Origin: DATFVA01 sp963800255
Lineage (GTDB): Bacteria > Bacteroidota > Ignavibacteria > Ignavibacteriales > Ignavibacteriaceae
NCBI GenBank assembly: GCA_963800255.1
Contig: CAWDAK010000009.1
Span: 310,001-374,000 of the forward strand
Length of the DNA: 64,000 bases
Direction: 5' to 3'
Shown: piece after piece, positions 1-8,275 of the stretch
How the letters are laid out: every line of letters begins with the position of its first letter
Position numbering within the stretch: position 1 is the stretch's first letter
Notes under the pieces: model-generated
The model's input: the letters and a program-made list of their open reading frames with translations, nothing else
What the model was told of the DNA's origin: nothing
Database searches by the model: none
Made by a program: the position numbers and the translations under genes

Positions 1-1585
1 CAGATCCCTCATAAGGATGACGTGTATACATTATGCTGGAGCCAATATCTGTAATAGTACCGATGTTAGGATAACCCGGGGTAAAAGTAACTAAATTGGT
101 TTCAGGATCAGCATCGGGCGTAAGGTTTATAAGATCAGTGCTGCTATTGTATAATTCATTCATCCTTCCTTCTATACCGAAACCTATTTTATGTTCTTTG
201 GAGATCTGTGAGGTAAGTGTATACTGTGCAATATAGGTGTTTGTATGCCTGTTATACCTGCCGCCCTGGTTGCCGCCTGTTCTGAATGTATAGTCAGTTC
301 TAGCAATTCCCTGCCTTGGATCGACATACCTTGGATCAAAAGGCTCTGCATAGAGATATCCTTTATACTTAAAAAAGTTGGCAGAGATTTTTAAGCTTTG
401 AAAAGTACTTTGTGAAAGTACATTGGATATCTGAAAACTATGAACCTGGTTGATCCTGTAGTGATTCATTATACCGTCAGGCGTCCATGAAAAATTATGG
501 TCATAATATTTATTCCAGTTATCATCCCAGAAAACACCGTATGAAAATTTAAATGAAGGGAGTGAATAAGTAAGCTTGCCGTTAAATGAATACTTTCTTG
601 AAGGATCCATTGCAACATATTCCCCGTCTCCGGTATTCCCCGGAAACCAGAACCTGTTATTATTTGGTATAGGGAAAATAATATCATCTGTAATATTATA
701 AATACGTTGTCCGTATAGATGGCCATTTGTCTGGAAATATCTTCCGGTTAAGAAAAATGACAGATCAGGAATTACTTTAACGGGACCGCTGATTGAAACC
801 TGAACATCTTTAGAATTCAGGTCGCTTACTTTATCGAGATTTCTGAAAATATTATCATGAGTAGTAAAAAAACCGCCGCCGTAGGCAGAAACATTTCCTT
901 CGTACTTATCACTTCCGCTCTGGGTTACGATATTAACAACACCCGACAGAGCCTGACCGTATTCAGCGTTGAATGTACCGCTGACAACTTCCATCTGCCT
1001 GATAGTGGAATTTTCAACGGCAAGACTGAGTCCCCCGTTAAAAGCATCGGTGACGGACACTCCGTCTACAAGGTAGGCAACGTCATTTGATCTGCCGCCT
1101 CTGAAGTGACCGCCGACAACACCGGCCTGGAGGTTGATGATCTGCCCGATACTTTCTACAGGCATCATCTTAATATCTTCTGCTGATACCGTTACTGAAG
1201 TTGAGGTAAGATCTTTCTGAACAAGCGGTCTTTCCGATGTAACAACCACTTCCTGTCCGAGACTTATGGCAGTACTGCTAAGTTCAATCTCAAGTTCGGT
1301 TGTAAGGTCAATCCTGATAGAAACAGCTTGATATGTGACCTTCTGATATCCGATAGAGCTTATTATAACGTTATATTTTCCGGGTGGAATATTATTTATA
1401 TAAAAATACCCATCCACATCTGTAGCTGCTCCAAGGTAGGTACCTTCAATAACCACATTAGCGCCGAATAATGGTTCGCCCGAATCTTTGTCCTTAACAT
1501 ATCCGGCGAGTTTCCCGGTTGTACCCGCTTGAGAGGCTGATGAAAAGGAAATGAGGATCAAAAAGAATAAAACAGATGCCTTCAT
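1..1585 (-). CDS. TonB-dependent outer-membrane receptor, N-terminal part (gene runs off the window)
   Basis: Reading the minus strand from 1585 gives one open frame to base 1, about 528 codons with no stop. It begins with a signal peptide (MKASVLFFLILISFSSA). A carboxypeptidase-regulatory-like beta-sandwich follows (GKLAGYVKDKDSGEPLFGAN), then a TonB plug with the typical LVDGVSVTDAFNGG and AEYGQALSGVVNI stretches, then the first barrel strands rich in aromatic residues. Such receptors import large ligands, often oligosaccharides, across the outer membrane using TonB energy. The 1585 start is preferred over in-frame ATGs at 1597, 1603, 1630 and 1651 because GAGGA lies five bases upstream and the signal peptide starts there. 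It is the last visible gene of the minus-strand glucan locus, so an oligosaccharide ligand is a reasonable inference. The C-terminal barrel is outside the window. Confidence 0.85.
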   Translation of the reverse strand, partial: MKASVLFFLILISFSSASQAGTTGKLAGYVKDKDSGEPLFGANVVIEGTYLGAATDVDGYFYINNIPPGKYNVIISSIGYQKVTYQAVSIRIDLTTELEIELSSTAISLGQEVVVTSERPLVQKDLTSTSVTVSAEDIKMMPVESIGQIINLQAGVVGGHFRGGRSNDVAYLVDGVSVTDAFNGGLSLAVENSTIRQMEVVSGTFNAEYGQALSGVVNIVTQSGSDKYEGNVSAYGGGFFTTHDNIFRNLDKVSDLNSKDVQVSISGPVKVIPDLSFFLTGRYFQTNGHLYGQRIYNITDDIIFPIPNNNRFWFPGNTGDGEYVAMDPSRKYSFNGKLTYSLPSFKFSYGVFWDDNWNKYYDHNFSWTPDGIMNHYRINQVHSFQISNVLSQSTFQSLKISANFFKYKGYLYAEPFDPRYVDPRQGIARTDYTFRTGGNQGGRYNRHTNTYIAQYTLTSQISKEHKIGFGIEGRMNELYNSSTDLINLTPDADPETNLVTFTPGYPNIGTITDIGSSIMYTRHPYEGS

Positions 1586-1680
1586 TTTATTCCTCATAAT
1601 CATCTTTTTCAGTCTGTAGTATTTACTCATAATCATTTCCCGATTTAACATGAATTTATTTCCATCTGATATAAAGGGAA

Positions 1681-1703
1681 GGTACGGCTGATTAAACCGT
1701 ACC
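1681..1703 (-). terminator. Stem-loop between the T9SS protein and the TonB receptor
   Basis: GGTACGG at 1681-1687 pairs perfectly with CCGTACC at 1697-1703 around a 9-base loop. It starts 16 bases past the stop of the gene ending at 1719. On the minus strand the stem is followed by TTCCCTTTAT, a poor U tract, so it may be a weak terminator or an mRNA-stabilising hairpin that lowers expression of the downstream receptor. Confidence 0.5.
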
Positions 1704-1718
1704 CTCCACAGGAGATCG

Positions 1719-4187
1719 TTATTTAACTAACATCATTTTTTTGACTGCAGTGAAATCGCCTGTATGTATCTGATACAGGTACACACCGCTTGATAAATTT
1801 GAAGCATTGAAGTTGAACGAATGCAGTCCTGCATTCTGAACTTCATTTACGATTTGAGCAACTTCGCGTCCTAATACATCATAAACCTTAACAGTTACAA
1901 GTCCTGTTTCTTTAAGATTATACTTGATAACCGTTGAAGGGTTGAACGGGTTAGGATAGTTCTGCATAAGAGCATATTCTTTCACAACAGGGACTTCCTC
2001 ATCTTCAACTCCCACATACCATTCGTTTCCAACCCAGGTATATAACCATTTTGAAACGTTATTGTAGGAATTATCTTCATTGAATGGAGAGTAGGTCATT
2101 ATACCTTCTCTTTCACCTGTTGCATCAGCATCATTGATAGCAAGATCGAAAGGAACTCTTGTACCGATCACGGGATTGAAGACATCATCGCCGGAAACAG
2201 CAGCTATAGCAGTAAACGGTATTTTAGCTTCAATAATATAACCGGGCTCAAATTTTTCATCCCAATAATAATCAGAAGAGACAGGCCACAAAAGAGCGTG
2301 TTCACCAGCGCTTGCAATCATCGCTTTATTGCGGGCAAACCTGAACTGGTAATCAGGTTCAGATCCTCTCTGGTATGAGGTATGTGAAGGTCCATGCCAG
2401 TCATAGAGGCCGATAAAAATATCGGGGCAATCATTCAGGTATGAATTCTGTGTAGAATCAAAAACTACCAGGTCGTCTGTTACATCAAAAGCTACGTACA
2501 TATTCGATGCATCCATTGCTATATAGGCGAGCACCGAAAGATCGGCGTCACCGTCCACAACGGTATTAGTAACGATATGTGCTCCTTCTGACGGGAACAG
2601 CCTGATAGGTGTAATTGAAGCCCATTCGCTAAGATCACCGTCTGCTGCAAAACCGGCAGGTGCAGTAGGGCTGATAGTAACAACACCTTTTGCAAGGTTT
2701 GTTACCGCGGGAGTATTTGCACTAACTTCACTGAAGTTTCCAGCCTCATCCATACACACAATTGCATAATAATATGTTACATTCTGATCTGAAACGGGTG
2801 CGCGCAGTAAATGATCAACTGTTTCTGAACCTTCAGCTACACCCATTTCAACGACTTCAACGTTTGAAGCTTCAACATTCGTAATCGGCTGTCTGCTGTA
2901 ATAAACATTATATGTTTCATTCTGCTCACCGGGAACATCTGACCAGGTAATCGTATTTAAATAATCACCAGCAGGACCGGCGGCAACATCTGTAGGTGCT
3001 TCAGGAGCTACAACATCAATGACAGGATTACCTGTCCATATATCATCCATATAAATTACTCTTCCTGCCTGGGCTGAAGCTTCAGCCATTATACCAAAAA
3101 CGGTTACAGCTGTTGAATCAAACCCTGTTGTCCCATCCTGAGGGACAAAATCAATTAGAGGAAGAGCATATTGGTGCCAGGCATCGTCATCTATGGGCTG
3201 AAATACCATTCCGACCTTACTGGTTGAACCTGAGGGACCTGACTCAAACTGAGCTCTGCAAGGACCAGTACCTGCAGGAGCTTTCATTTTGAACTTAAGA
3301 CTGTCTACAAGCCAGGCTGCCGACATATTATAGCCGCCGGTAATATCACCGCCCCAGCCTGTCCATCCGTTTGCCCATTCATCGCCCTGAGTCCACTTGA
3401 CAGAGTTGGTACCCGGGGTGGCCCCAGTACCTTGCTCAATCTCTATTGCAGACTGACCCCAGGCAAATACTGAAAAATCACTTGACCAGGTTTTTCCATT
3501 GAAGAATACAAAAGGAATAGCTCTTGAACCGGTTCTGGTATAAGCATCGAAACCGACTTTTACAGAATCGGCAGCATTAACTGCTGTAACAGCGACAATG
3601 CTGTAAGAAGTAATCTTATCAAGATTAAGGACTAAATCGTTATGAGGCTGACCCCAGCTGAACGGCATAACTGTAAAACCGGAATCACTCGGGTTAACGC
3701 TGCCGTCTGACGGAATCTGATGCAGCGGAACTTTTAATTCGTACCAGCCTGTGACTGCGTCCAATGTAGTTGCATTCTGGTAAACATAAATTTCAAGATC
3801 GCCGCCCGGGTTAGGCTGATCGGTTATCTGGAGCCTGAAGTCCATTGATTCAGGATGAACTGCAGCCTGACGAACTTTTATCCAGAGACTAAGAGTATCG
3901 TTAACGCTCCAATCCAGGAATGTTCCTTCAGGAGCATGATGAACTAATTCTGCAAAGCTTCCCCAATCGTGGAAAGCGCCGATGACGGCATTAAAATCCA
4001 TAGAACCTGTGCCCTCGACTTTATCCGTATGGTTATCAGCCAGGGTTACAATGGTAGGAACACCCTCACTGTTAACATCATAGACAGAATCGGCCACAGA
4101 CGAATCGAAATTATCGATCATCTGGGCATTGCTGACCGTTAAGCCAGCCAAAAGGAAAAGGATAACTGTAAAAATTAAGTTTCTCAT
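1719..4187 (-). CDS. Secreted multi-domain carbohydrate-binding protein with T9SS type A sorting domain
   Basis: 822 residues. A signal peptide covers about 1-21 (cleavage after SNA). Two beta-sandwich regions resembling carbohydrate-binding modules follow at about 25-215 and 225-385. A fibronectin type III-like domain lies at about 395-497 (APTDVAAGPAGDYLNTITW). A CBM9-like region with the usual DGDLSEW start covers about 510-720. The last 85 residues are a T9SS type A sorting domain (YPNPFNPST, ending VKKMMLVK). No glycosidase active site is recognisable. The likely role is binding polysaccharide at the cell surface or in the medium, supporting the GH5 enzyme and TonB receptor of the same strand. 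The start at 4187 has AAGGAG upstream. It lies 41 bases behind the symporter gene, so co-transcription is likely. Confidence 0.8.
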   Translation of the reverse strand: MRNLIFTVILFLLAGLTVSNAQMIDNFDSSVADSVYDVNSEGVPTIVTLADNHTDKVEGTGSMDFNAVIGAFHDWGSFAELVHHAPEGTFLDWSVNDTLSLWIKVRQAAVHPESMDFRLQITDQPNPGGDLEIYVYQNATTLDAVTGWYELKVPLHQIPSDGSVNPSDSGFTVMPFSWGQPHNDLVLNLDKITSYSIVAVTAVNAADSVKVGFDAYTRTGSRAIPFVFFNGKTWSSDFSVFAWGQSAIEIEQGTGATPGTNSVKWTQGDEWANGWTGWGGDITGGYNMSAAWLVDSLKFKMKAPAGTGPCRAQFESGPSGSTSKVGMVFQPIDDDAWHQYALPLIDFVPQDGTTGFDSTAVTVFGIMAEASAQAGRVIYMDDIWTGNPVIDVVAPEAPTDVAAGPAGDYLNTITWSDVPGEQNETYNVYYSRQPITNVEASNVEVVEMGVAEGSETVDHLLRAPVSDQNVTYYYAIVCMDEAGNFSEVSANTPAVTNLAKGVVTISPTAPAGFAADGDLSEWASITPIRLFPSEGAHIVTNTVVDGDADLSVLAYIAMDASNMYVAFDVTDDLVVFDSTQNSYLNDCPDIFIGLYDWHGPSHTSYQRGSEPDYQFRFARNKAMIASAGEHALLWPVSSDYYWDEKFEPGYIIEAKIPFTAIAAVSGDDVFNPVIGTRVPFDLAINDADATGEREGIMTYSPFNEDNSYNNVSKWLYTWVGNEWYVGVEDEEVPVVKEYALMQNYPNPFNPSTVIKYNLKETGLVTVKVYDVLGREVAQIVNEVQNAGLHSFNFNASNLSSGVYLYQIHTGDFTAVKKMMLVK

Positions 4188-4228
4188 TCCTCTATCTCCT
4201 TGTTACTGTTTTAGTTGATTAATTATAC

Positions 4229-5854
4229 TTAGTACCACAAACTCCACAATCCTATTATTATGAGGACGATAAAAGCGGAGAATAACAGGTTGAATTTGTG
4301 ACTGGTTAAATTTTTGACATTTATAAAATCTAATTTCAGATCCTGGAAACTTTCTGCAAACGAGTACTGAAGTCCGGGTTCTTTAACAGGAGCAACTCCT
4401 GCCGCAAAATTAATACTGGAAAATAAGAGCAGACTGAACACGAAAAGAATAATTGCAAAATGAAGAAAATTAAAATTCGCAATAGCCAGGAAAACCGGAT
4501 GGGTAAGCATTCCATTATTCACAAGCATTTCGAGACCTAACCTTGATACTCCGATGGCTTCACCTATAATGAATGTCCATAGCGCGGCCTTAGGAGATGC
4601 TTTCTTTAACAGAAGTCCCATTAAAAAAATCACAACTATAGGAGGGCTGATGAAAGCCTGAAGTCCCTGCAGGTATACATACATTTGCGGACTTATTATT
4701 CTAATCATTGGAATTGAAAGTATAGCGGTAAATACGATTACGGTAGTTGCAAGTCGTCCTACCAGAACCAGTTCTCTATCAGATGCTTCAGGGTGTCTTA
4801 CTTTATAAAAATCGTTTGTAAATAAAGTTGCAGTTACATTAAATACACTGGCAAGTGAAGACATTATCGCCGCAAGCAAACCCGCCACAACCAGCCCTTT
4901 AACTCCTGTCGGGAGAATACTGCTGGTTATGAGGACAGGAAAAGCTTCATCGCCGTTTATTTCAGGAAACAGAGCAGCGGCTATTAAACCCGGAAGCACG
5001 AGAATGAATAAGGGGGTGACTTTTAACAGGGCAGCCAGCAGGGTTCCACGCCTGGCATCACCAATACTTTTTGCACTCATTATGTTCTGCATTATATATT
5101 GATCGGTGCACCAATACCAGAAAGCCAGGATGGGCGCTCCTATCAGGATGCCTGTCCATGGGAAGTCGGGATCAGAAATCCCTTTGAACATGTTGAAATA
5201 ACTTGCGGGAAGTTTTGCTTCAAGTCCGCTGAAGCCGCCAACTGCATATAAACCAAAAACAGTTAAAACCACCGCACCCAGAAGAAGCACAACCGCATTA
5301 AATACATTTGTTCTTATAACGGCTGCAGCCCCGCCTATTATACTATATATTCCAGTAAGCAGAACAATTAAAATTGCAGATGTATAAACACCCATACCGA
5401 AAATTTTATAGAAGAGCAGTCCGCCGGCAATAAGTGAGAAGGAAATTTTTGTAAAGACGTAAATAAAAATGGAGAAGTAGGCGAACAGTTTTCTGTTAGT
5501 TCTGTCATACCGTTTTTCAAGGAATTCCGGCATAGTAACCACACCGGATTTTAAATAGATAGGTGCGATGAGCCACCCGAGAATAATAAGGATGAAGACA
5601 GCGATAAGTTCAAACTGCCCCCCTGCAAGTCCGCGTGAAGCTCCTGAACCTGCAAGACCTATAAAATGTTCACTTGAAATATTAGTAGCGAAAATAGAGA
5701 AACCTATTGCTACCCAGCCGACATTTCTGCCCGAAAGGAAATATTCAGAAAAATTTTTCTCTCCCCTGCCTGCATAGTAAAATCCTAGTCCTGTTACCGC
5801 AGCAAGAAAAATTATTATGACCACACCATCGAGAAATGTAAACCCAGATACCAC
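4229..5854 (-). CDS. Sodium:solute symporter (SSS/SLC5 family), probable sugar transporter
   Basis: 541 residues, normal for the family, with about 13-14 hydrophobic segments. The N-terminal YFLSGRNVGW and FATNISSEHFIGLAGSG stretches are typical of SGLT-like sodium/sugar symporters of the inner membrane. A GTG start at 5854 is supported by AAGGA a few bases upstream. The gene lies between a GH5 endoglucanase and a carbohydrate-binding T9SS protein, so uptake of glucose or a small beta-glucan product with sodium is the natural inference; the sequence alone does not fix the substrate. A perfect palindrome 125 bases upstream (5979-5998) may control it. Confidence 0.88.
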   Translation of the reverse strand: MVSGFTFLDGVVIIIFLAAVTGLGFYYAGRGEKNFSEYFLSGRNVGWVAIGFSIFATNISSEHFIGLAGSGASRGLAGGQFELIAVFILIILGWLIAPIYLKSGVVTMPEFLEKRYDRTNRKLFAYFSIFIYVFTKISFSLIAGGLLFYKIFGMGVYTSAILIVLLTGIYSIIGGAAAVIRTNVFNAVVLLLGAVVLTVFGLYAVGGFSGLEAKLPASYFNMFKGISDPDFPWTGILIGAPILAFWYWCTDQYIMQNIMSAKSIGDARRGTLLAALLKVTPLFILVLPGLIAAALFPEINGDEAFPVLITSSILPTGVKGLVVAGLLAAIMSSLASVFNVTATLFTNDFYKVRHPEASDRELVLVGRLATTVIVFTAILSIPMIRIISPQMYVYLQGLQAFISPPIVVIFLMGLLLKKASPKAALWTFIIGEAIGVSRLGLEMLVNNGMLTHPVFLAIANFNFLHFAIILFVFSLLLFSSINFAAGVAPVKEPGLQYSFAESFQDLKLDFINVKNLTSHKFNLLFSAFIVLIIIGLWSLWY

Positions 5855-5969
5855 GCTATCCTTGCAATAATTTTCTGTAAAAGGTCATAAACAATGCCAG
5901 TAAATTCTTTATCTGTTGTTTGAAAATCGAGCCTCTGCAGGGTGATAATAACGTATCCCGGAGGTTGAT

Positions 5970-5998
5970 TTATTAAATTGATAAAAAGGATTTTATCA
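5970..5998. promoter_or_regulatory. Candidate operator upstream of the symporter gene
   Basis: TGATAAAA-N4-TTTTATCA at 5979-5998 is a perfect 8+8 base inverted repeat with spacer AGGA, extendable by one pair to TTGATAAAA/TTTTATCAA. It overlaps the 15-mer TTATCAATTTAATAA, read on the minus strand at 5984-5970. The same arm structure occurs at 8237-8256, and the same 15-mer is found at 8251 and 12594. No run of T follows directly on the minus strand, which argues against a plain terminator. Confidence 0.55.
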
Positions 5999-6000
5999 AA

Positions 6001-6033
6001 TAAATAAAAAGGATGGTTCTTGAGAATAAGAAC
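6001..6033 (-). terminator. Weak terminator-like hairpin after the GH5 gene
   Basis: GTTCTT (6016-6021) and AAGAAC (6028-6033) form a 6-base stem around a 6-base loop, just downstream of the GH5 stop at 6042. On the minus strand the stem is followed after CATCC by TTTTTATTTATTT. The stem is short and has little GC, so termination would be partial. Confidence 0.4.
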
Positions 6034-6041
6034 TTGTTCTT

Positions 6042-8033
6042 TTATTTAATAAGAACCAGTTTCCGTGTTAAGGCGGTGGTGCCCTTATATTCCGCTTTCA
6101 AAAAATATATTCCGCTTGATAAATTCAATTCTTGCGCATCTATCTGAAGATAATAAGTGCCGTTTGATCTCACCTCGTTCACAAACGCTGCAGCCTCGCG
6201 CCCTGCTACATCATAAAGTTTTATTGAGAGATTTCCGGCCTCGGGAACCTGGTACCTGACTGTAGTAACAGGGTTAAAAGGGTTAGGGTAATTTTGTGAG
6301 ATTTCGAAAGTTTTTATCTGCTGATCATCTTCAATAACTGCCGTGGATTCCAGCGTGAACTCCATGGCACTGAAATTAAAATTGCCTCCGAAAAATTTAA
6401 CCTGGAGAAAATGCGTTCCTGTTGAAAGTGCTATGCTGTCTATTTCAAGTGTACCCCAGCTCTGATATCCCCCTGTATTTGGAACCGGGAGCATCGAAGT
6501 AATATTATGACCATCCATTTTCAAAAGAACCTGTCCCCCTGTTTGAGGAGAGGCAAAACCCATATACATATTATAGATACCGCCCTGAGGTGCATTAATG
6601 GTATAACCCAGCCATTCGCCGTTCTCTATCCAGCCTACGTTATAACCATTAGAGAAGAAATCTGTACAGGTTTCAATATCCACTCCGTCATTACGGTATG
6701 CCCAGCCATTATTCCAGTTCTCTCCGCCTGTATTCTGATAATCGTTGTCATTATAGGCCTGGGTAATCCTGCCCATATCATAATCAGGTGCATAGACGAT
6801 ACCCGGGACATTATTTGCGGCAAACGGAATGGTTGCAGTAGTTGCAGTTTGCCTGAACATTGCATCAATGACATCTTTATGATATACACAATTTTCAATT
6901 TTAAGATTATCAGCAAGATTCATAAGCCCTTCAAATGCCTGCTGCTGTGTAGGGCGGGAACCATTGCCGTTCCAGTAATTAAGGCATGCCTGGTAACCAT
7001 TTGGTATGAGCGCCGAAAGAGGGCCTGAAATGGAACTGACCTTTTTATGAGGCCACCAGCAGAATCCGATGTCATTAAACTGCATGAGTTCAATACAGTC
7101 AGTAAACCAGACATTGGAATTCTCGCCTGACTCACCCAGCCAGAGGGGTACGTTATACTGGTTCCTTATATCAACCAGGTATTGAATAGCAGACTGGTTA
7201 TTGCCGTTCCAGTATTTATGAAAACTATAAGCCATATTATCGTCCCAGGGGGGAGTAAGGCCTGAAAAATCAGTTGCAAACCAATTCCCTTCTATAAAAA
7301 GAATATGGTTGTTATCCACCGTCCTGATTGTATCTGTAATCCTTTCGTATAAATTTCTTAACGGCTGATTATTCGGCGGCAGGTTCCATTTAGGTTCATT
7401 CAGCAGATCGTAACCCCCTACCCATACTTTGTCGTGGTATCTTTCAGCTATTTTTCTCCAGATTTCAACGGTACGATCCTGTTTTGCAGGATCCTCCCAG
7501 AGTGAGGATACATTCGGGTCGTAATCGCTTATAGGTTCGTCGCTTTGTCCGCCCGGCGCTGCATGTAAATCAATGATGAGGTAAATCTGGTTTTCTTCAC
7601 ACCATTGAAGGAGAGAGTCAATCACTGCAAATCCTTCTTCAAGGTAAACACCAGGCTGGTCAGGAGGAGTAAGGAGGTTATAATGGAGAGGAAGCCGGAT
7701 GGAATTAAAACCCCAGTTTCCGATAGCATTTATATCAGCCCTGTTCACATAATTTGTCCTGTAAGCTTCATAAAAAATATCGGCATTAGCTTCACCAACA
7801 AGATCCACGATCTTTGCTCTTATTTCATGGGCAGCATTGGCGAAATTGGACATCTGGAGCATATAGCCTTCCTGCAGTATCCATCCTCCAAGGCCTATTC
7901 CCTGCAGATAAAAATCCTGCCCGTTTCCATCTACTATCTTTCTGCCTGAGGTGTGCAGAAATCCCTGGGCAAAGGCTGATGAAGAAATAAGAATCAGTAA
8001 GCTGAATACAATATTTTTAAATATGGGTCTCAC
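6042..8033 (-). CDS. Secreted GH5 beta-glucanase with CBM6 and T9SS sorting domain
   Basis: 663 residues. A signal peptide covers 1-22 (AFA|Q). A glycoside hydrolase family 5 TIM barrel spans about 25-385. LNEP carries the acid/base Glu213, GESGEN the nucleophile Glu301, and IRLPLHYN, DLHAAPGGQ and FHKYWNG fit clan GH-A. A CBM6-like jelly roll lies at about 400-560 (DYQNTGG, GWIENGEWLGYTI). The C-terminus is a T9SS type A sorting domain with YPNPFNPVT, ending LTRKLVLIK. The enzyme should hydrolyse beta-glucan outside the cell. The closest GH5 relatives by motif are cellulase/exo-beta-1,3-glucanase-like, but the linkage cannot be decided here. The start is GTG with GGAG five bases upstream. 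A shorter paralogue without CBM6 or sorting domain is encoded at 16469-17704. Confidence 0.9.
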   Translation of the reverse strand: MRPIFKNIVFSLLILISSSAFAQGFLHTSGRKIVDGNGQDFYLQGIGLGGWILQEGYMLQMSNFANAAHEIRAKIVDLVGEANADIFYEAYRTNYVNRADINAIGNWGFNSIRLPLHYNLLTPPDQPGVYLEEGFAVIDSLLQWCEENQIYLIIDLHAAPGGQSDEPISDYDPNVSSLWEDPAKQDRTVEIWRKIAERYHDKVWVGGYDLLNEPKWNLPPNNQPLRNLYERITDTIRTVDNNHILFIEGNWFATDFSGLTPPWDDNMAYSFHKYWNGNNQSAIQYLVDIRNQYNVPLWLGESGENSNVWFTDCIELMQFNDIGFCWWPHKKVSSISGPLSALIPNGYQACLNYWNGNGSRPTQQQAFEGLMNLADNLKIENCVYHKDVIDAMFRQTATTATIPFAANNVPGIVYAPDYDMGRITQAYNDNDYQNTGGENWNNGWAYRNDGVDIETCTDFFSNGYNVGWIENGEWLGYTINAPQGGIYNMYMGFASPQTGGQVLLKMDGHNITSMLPVPNTGGYQSWGTLEIDSIALSTGTHFLQVKFFGGNFNFSAMEFTLESTAVIEDDQQIKTFEISQNYPNPFNPVTTVRYQVPEAGNLSIKLYDVAGREAAAFVNEVRSNGTYYLQIDAQELNLSSGIYFLKAEYKGTTALTRKLVLIK

Positions 8034-8059
8034 ATTTTCTCCAATAACAATAAAGAAGT

Positions 8060-8081
8060 CTGCCTCAATTCAGAAAGGCAG
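8060..8081 (-). terminator. Hairpin in the leader of the GH5 gene
   Basis: CTGCCT at 8060-8065 pairs with AGGCAG at 8076-8081 around a 10-base loop, 22 bases past the stop codon of the T9SS-tail fragment at 8103 and 27 bases before the GH5 start. On the minus strand it is followed by ACTTCTTTATT. It could be the leftover terminator of the lost gene. Confidence 0.35.
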
Positions 8082-8102
8082 TCTGTAAAAAATCACTATT
8101 AA

Positions 8103-8147
8103 TTACTTAATCAGCATCATTTTTTTTACTGAAACAAAGCTGCCTGC
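8103..8147 (-). pseudogene. Remnant of a T9SS sorting-domain gene (last 14 codons plus stop)
   Basis: On the minus strand the frame reads AGSFVSVKKMMLIK followed by TAA. This nearly matches the ends of the intact T9SS proteins here (FTAVKKMMLVK at 1719 and FTSVKKMLLIR at 30671). An in-frame TAA lies immediately upstream (8148-8150) and no start codon is present, so this is a fragment and not a gene. It indicates that a T9SS-exported protein once stood between the response regulator and the GH5 gene and was deleted. Confidence 0.75.
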
Positions 8148-8236
8148 TTAGTACAATTATCAAACCAGAATTAATATCTAAAAGAAAAGACGTTAAGGAA
8201 AGGATTCTTAAAAATAACCATGCTGATTTATCCAAC

Positions 8237-8267
8237 TGATAAAACTATTTTTATCAATTTAATAATT
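8237..8267. promoter_or_regulatory. Candidate operator upstream of the GH5 gene
   Basis: TGATAAAA-N4-TTTTATCA at 8237-8256 is a perfect inverted repeat (spacer CTAT) with the same arms and spacing as the one at 5979-5998. It runs into the 17-mer TTATCAATTTAATAATT at 8251-8267, which recurs exactly at 12594-12610. It lies about 200 bases before the GH5 start, a distance that would suit an enhancer for the sigma-54-type regulator encoded next to it; that link is inference. Confidence 0.55.
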
Positions 8268-8275
8268 TCAGGATG

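Noticed and set aside
469..1090. Open frames of 85 and 77 codons near the window start
   Set aside because: Both are other-frame shadows of the truncated TonB-dependent receptor, which reads through the whole stretch.
5855..5910. Minus-strand TGGCATTGTTTATGAC before the symporter as a sigma-54 site
   Set aside because: The -24 half is fair, but the -12 half reads ATGA where TTGC is expected; the invariant C is missing.
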